The position numbers and the translations under genes were made by a program. The notes under the pieces were generated by a model, which saw only the letters and a list, made by a program, of their open reading frames with translations, was not told the origin of the DNA and ran no database searches. From Citrobacter sp. MGH106 (lineage in GTDB: Bacteria > Pseudomonadota > Gammaproteobacteria > Enterobacterales > Enterobacteriaceae): 64,000 nt of DNA. Shown here in pieces: positions 60,817 through 64,000 of this stretch; within the stretch, counting starts at the first letter, position 1, and every line of letters starts with the position of its first letter. The stretch is from positions 496,001 to 560,000 of the forward strand of contig NZ_KQ089823.1 of NCBI RefSeq assembly GCF_001037495.1. Direction: 5' to 3'.

Positions 60817-61797
60817 ATGACGAAACCTGTACGAATCAGAGATATTGCCGAAGCCTGCGGTGTGTCGGTTGGCGCTGTTTCCCGCGCACTAAAAGGGCAA
60901 CCGGGACTGCGTGAGGATACCCGATTGCGCATTATTTCCGTGGCGGAACAGCAGGGCTACGATTTCTCCCGTCTGCGTAGCGATAAACTCAGGCGCGTCC
61001 TGTTTTTGTTGCATCGCCAGCACAACATTAGTCGGGCATTACCGTTTTATTCACCGCTGTTGTTGGGCATAGAAGAAGTATGTCGTGATCACAATATTGC
61101 GCTGAGCTTTCTCTCTATTGGCCCTGGTGACGCAGTGGGTGAACAGGTGATGCTGCATCAGCCTGATGCGCTGATCTGTGCCGGATTTTTTGAGCCTGAA
61201 CTGCTTGGGCTACTGCAACAAATGAAGCTGCCAATGGTACTGGTGGATTTGTGGGTGCCTGGTTTGCCATGCGTCAATCCGGATAATACCCAGGGTGGCT
61301 ATCTGGCCACTCGACATCTAATCGAACAAGGGCGCAGTCGCATTGCCTTTCTTGCCAGCACACTCTCTCATTACAGTATTCGCCAGCGTGAGAAGGGCTA
61401 TCGCCAGGCGCTGTATGACGCTCGTCTACTGATGCCGCCAGAGTATGAAGCCATTGCACCACCGCTTCTGGATACTGAACAATCACTGGTCGAGGCGGTC
61501 AACGAATTGTTCAGGTTGCCCGAGCCGCCCGATGCCATTTTTGCTTATAACGATGCGGCAGCGCTGGTGGTTCAGCGAGTGTGTGCGCAGCAAAGTATAC
61601 GTATCCCGGAAGATCTTTCACTGGTAGGGTTTGATGATATTGATGCCGCAGCCTGGTCACATCCACCGCTGACCACCATTGCCGTTGATAAACAGCAACT
61701 GGGGCGTGAAGCACTGCGTTTGTTGTTGGAAGAACAGCAGGAACAGAATTTGTTGCTACCCGTGCAGTTAGTGGTCCGTACCAGTTCTGTGAAATAA
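60817..61797 (+). CDS. LacI-family transcriptional regulator
   Basis: The 326-residue protein has the LacI/GalR layout. The N-terminal helix-turn-helix and hinge are PVRIRDIAEACGVSVGAVSR then ALKGQPGLREDTRLRIISVA (about residues 4-60). The periplasmic-binding-like effector domain follows, with VDLWVPGLPCVNPDNTQGGY, RIAFLASTLSHYSIRQREKG, DAIFAYNDAAALVVQRVCAQ and LVGFDDIDAAAWSHPPLTTI. It lies 7 bases after the ROK kinase gene, so it is translated from the same mRNA and most likely controls that operon through the palindromes at 59710 and 59807. The effector is unknown; a sugar or sugar phosphate handled by the kinase is the natural guess. Confidence 0.9.
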   Translation: MTKPVRIRDIAEACGVSVGAVSRALKGQPGLREDTRLRIISVAEQQGYDFSRLRSDKLRRVLFLLHRQHNISRALPFYSPLLLGIEEVCRDHNIALSFLSIGPGDAVGEQVMLHQPDALICAGFFEPELLGLLQQMKLPMVLVDLWVPGLPCVNPDNTQGGYLATRHLIEQGRSRIAFLASTLSHYSIRQREKGYRQALYDARLLMPPEYEAIAPPLLDTEQSLVEAVNELFRLPEPPDAIFAYNDAAALVVQRVCAQQSIRIPEDLSLVGFDDIDAAAWSHPPLTTIAVDKQQLGREALRLLLEEQQEQNLLLPVQLVVRTSSVK

Positions 61798-61822
61798 AAA
61801 ACCCGCCCCTGACAGGCGGGAA
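61796..61822 (-). terminator. Rho-independent terminator of fadBA
   Basis: CCCGCC (61802-61807) pairs with GGCGGG (61815-61820). Read on the minus strand the stem is followed by TTTTTTA, so it ends transcription coming from fadA. It touches the stop codon of the LacI-type gene, which therefore has no clear terminator of its own. Confidence 0.75.
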
Positions 61823-61863
61823 AAACGGCAACTAATTGTTATACAGTGGCGCTGTCGTTGCAG

Positions 61864-61897
61864 ACCGGATAAGACGATATTGCGTCGCCATCCGGCA
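61864..61897. repeat. REP element between the LacI-type gene and fadA
   Basis: ACCGGATAAGACGATATTGC followed by GTCGCCATCCGGCA is a REP-type palindrome located between convergent genes, inside the fadA 3' UTR. Confidence 0.75.
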
Positions 61898-61949
61898 TGG
61901 TTGCCGGGGCATTTCGCTTACCCGACCTGCAATAGATGACACTCTCTGA

Positions 61950-63122
<1,173 letters not shown>

Positions 63123-64000
63123 TTAAGCCGTTTTCAGGTCGCCAACCGGGCGGGCAGGCTCAACCTGGGGATAATACGGTTCGTTATGACGTGCTTTATT
63201 GCGCAATCCTTCCGGGACGTCATACAGCGGACCGAGGTGCTGATACTGTTGCGCCATATCGAGATATTTCGCGCTGCCGAGTGTATCCAGCCAGCGGAAC
63301 GCACCGCCATGGAACGGAGGGAAGCCCAGGCCGTAAACCAGCGCCATATCTGCCTCTGCTGGACTGGCAATAATGCCTTCTTCCAGGCAGCGGACCACTT
63401 CGTTGACCATCGGGAGCATCATGCGGGCGATAATCTCTTCATCGCTAAAATCGCGCTTCGGCTGACTGACATCTGCCAGCAGACTATCAACAGTGGCATC
63501 CTCTTCTTTCTTCGGTTTACCTTTGTTGTCTTCTTTATAGCGCCAGAAGCCGAGGCCGTTTTTCTGTCCAAAGCGACTGGCGTCAAATAATGCGTCAATC
63601 GCGTCGCGATAATCTTTTTGCATGCGTTGTGGGAAGCCTGCTGACATGACTGCCTGCGCGTGATGGGCGGTATCAATGCCGACGACATCCAGCAGATATG
63701 CCGGACCCATCGGCCAGCCAAACTGTTTCTCCATCACTTTATCGACTTTGCGGAAGTCCGCTCCATCACGCAGTAGCTGGCTGAAACCAGCAAAGTACGG
63801 GAACAGCACACGGTTAACGAAGAAGCCGGGGCAGTCGTTGACCACAATCGGCGTCTTACCCATACGGCTTGCCCAGGCGACAACTTTGGCGATGGTTTCA
63901 TCCGAGCTTTTTTCACCGCGAATGATCTCTACCAGAGGCATACGGTGCACCGGGTTAAAGAAGTGCATGCCGCAGAAGTTTTCCGGACGCTTCAGAACGC
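63123..64000 (-). CDS. fadB: Fatty oxidation complex alpha subunit FadB, C-terminal part (5' end outside window)
   Basis: The multifunctional alpha subunit carries enoyl-CoA hydratase, 3-hydroxyacyl-CoA dehydrogenase and epimerase activities. Only about the last 292 codons are in the window. The frame is open at the right edge and reads [20 protein letters not shown], the dehydrogenase motif with catalytic His. Then come [20 protein letters not shown] and the C-terminal domain with [20 protein letters not shown], ending [11 protein letters not shown]. The hydratase domain lies beyond base 64000. Confidence 0.97.
   Translation of the reverse strand, partial: VLKRPENFCGMHFFNPVHRMPLVEIIRGEKSSDETIAKVVAWASRMGKTPIVVNDCPGFFVNRVLFPYFAGFSQLLRDGADFRKVDKVMEKQFGWPMGPAYLLDVVGIDTAHHAQAVMSAGFPQRMQKDYRDAIDALFDASRFGQKNGLGFWRYKEDNKGKPKKEEDATVDSLLADVSQPKRDFSDEEIIARMMLPMVNEVVRCLEEGIIASPAEADMALVYGLGFPPFHGGAFRWLDTLGSAKYLDMAQQYQHLGPLYDVPEGLRNKARHNEPYYPQVEPARPVGDLKTA

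Overview
The window is chromosomal core DNA of an enterobacterium in the Escherichia/Salmonella/Citrobacter group. Gene order follows the region known from E. coli K-12: rep–gppA–rhlB–trxA–rho–wec cluster–yifK–tRNA operon–hemYXDC–cyaA–cyaY–yifL–dapF–yigA–xerC–yigB–uvrD–corA–rarD–yigI–pldA–recQ–rhtC–rhtB–pldB–yigL–yigM–metR–metE–dlhH–udp–rmuC–ubiEJB–tatABC–tatD–rfaH–ubiD–fre–fadA–fadB. Almost every protein is recognisable, but with many substitutions against the K-12 sequences I remember. Several lengths (XerC 300, TatA 84, TatB 182 residues) fit Salmonella/Citrobacter-type homologues better than K-12. I cannot fix the species from sequence reading alone. No IS element, prophage, CRISPR array or rRNA was seen.

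Layout. 1-6041: the 3' end of rep, then gppA-rhlB (minus), trxA and rho. 6272-17108: a single-strand, tightly packed enterobacterial common antigen (ECA) operon, wecA-wzzE-wecBCDE-wzxE-wecF-wzyE-wecG, in which the usual rffG and rffH genes between wecC and wecD are absent. 17387-19308: the amino-acid permease gene yifK and a tRNA operon (Arg, His, Leu, Pro). 19488-19692: the sRNA GlmZ. 19850-23930: the heme operon hemCDXY (minus). 24327-30810: cyaA, cyaY, yifL and the dapF-yigA-xerC-yigB operon. 30899-38888: LexA-controlled uvrD, corA with its leader, rarD, yigI, pldA and recQ. 38952-41280: rhtC and rhtB, separated by an extra Rpn-family nuclease/transposase-like gene. 41391-49463: pldB, yigL, yigM, the divergent metR/metE pair, dlhH and udp. 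49604-59578: rmuC, ubiquinone genes, Tat export genes, tatD, rfaH, ubiD and fre. 59871-61797: a two-gene insert (ROK-family sugar kinase plus LacI-family regulator) not found here in K-12. 61950-64000: fadA and the 3' part of fadB (minus).

How it fits together. The wec genes make, flip, polymerise and measure the ECA trisaccharide. Without rffG/rffH the dTDP-sugar branch must be fed by rmlA/rmlB-type genes elsewhere. The hem operon makes uroporphyrinogen III, and ubiE/J/B/D serve ubiquinone. Tat proteins form the twin-arginine translocon. The ROK/LacI pair looks like a self-regulated sugar module: an upstream promoter is flanked by two nearly identical 13-bp palindromes about 97 bp apart. Between genes there are REP-type palindromes, and three copies of a roughly 67-bp dispersed repeat lie at the trxA, glmZ-hemY and metR-metE gaps.

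The strongest candidates for new biology are the ROK/LacI cassette with its twin operators, the loss of rffGH with an exact wecC-wecD overlap, the Rpn insertion, and the start-less rhoL leader upstream of rho. No clearly new multi-gene system is present.
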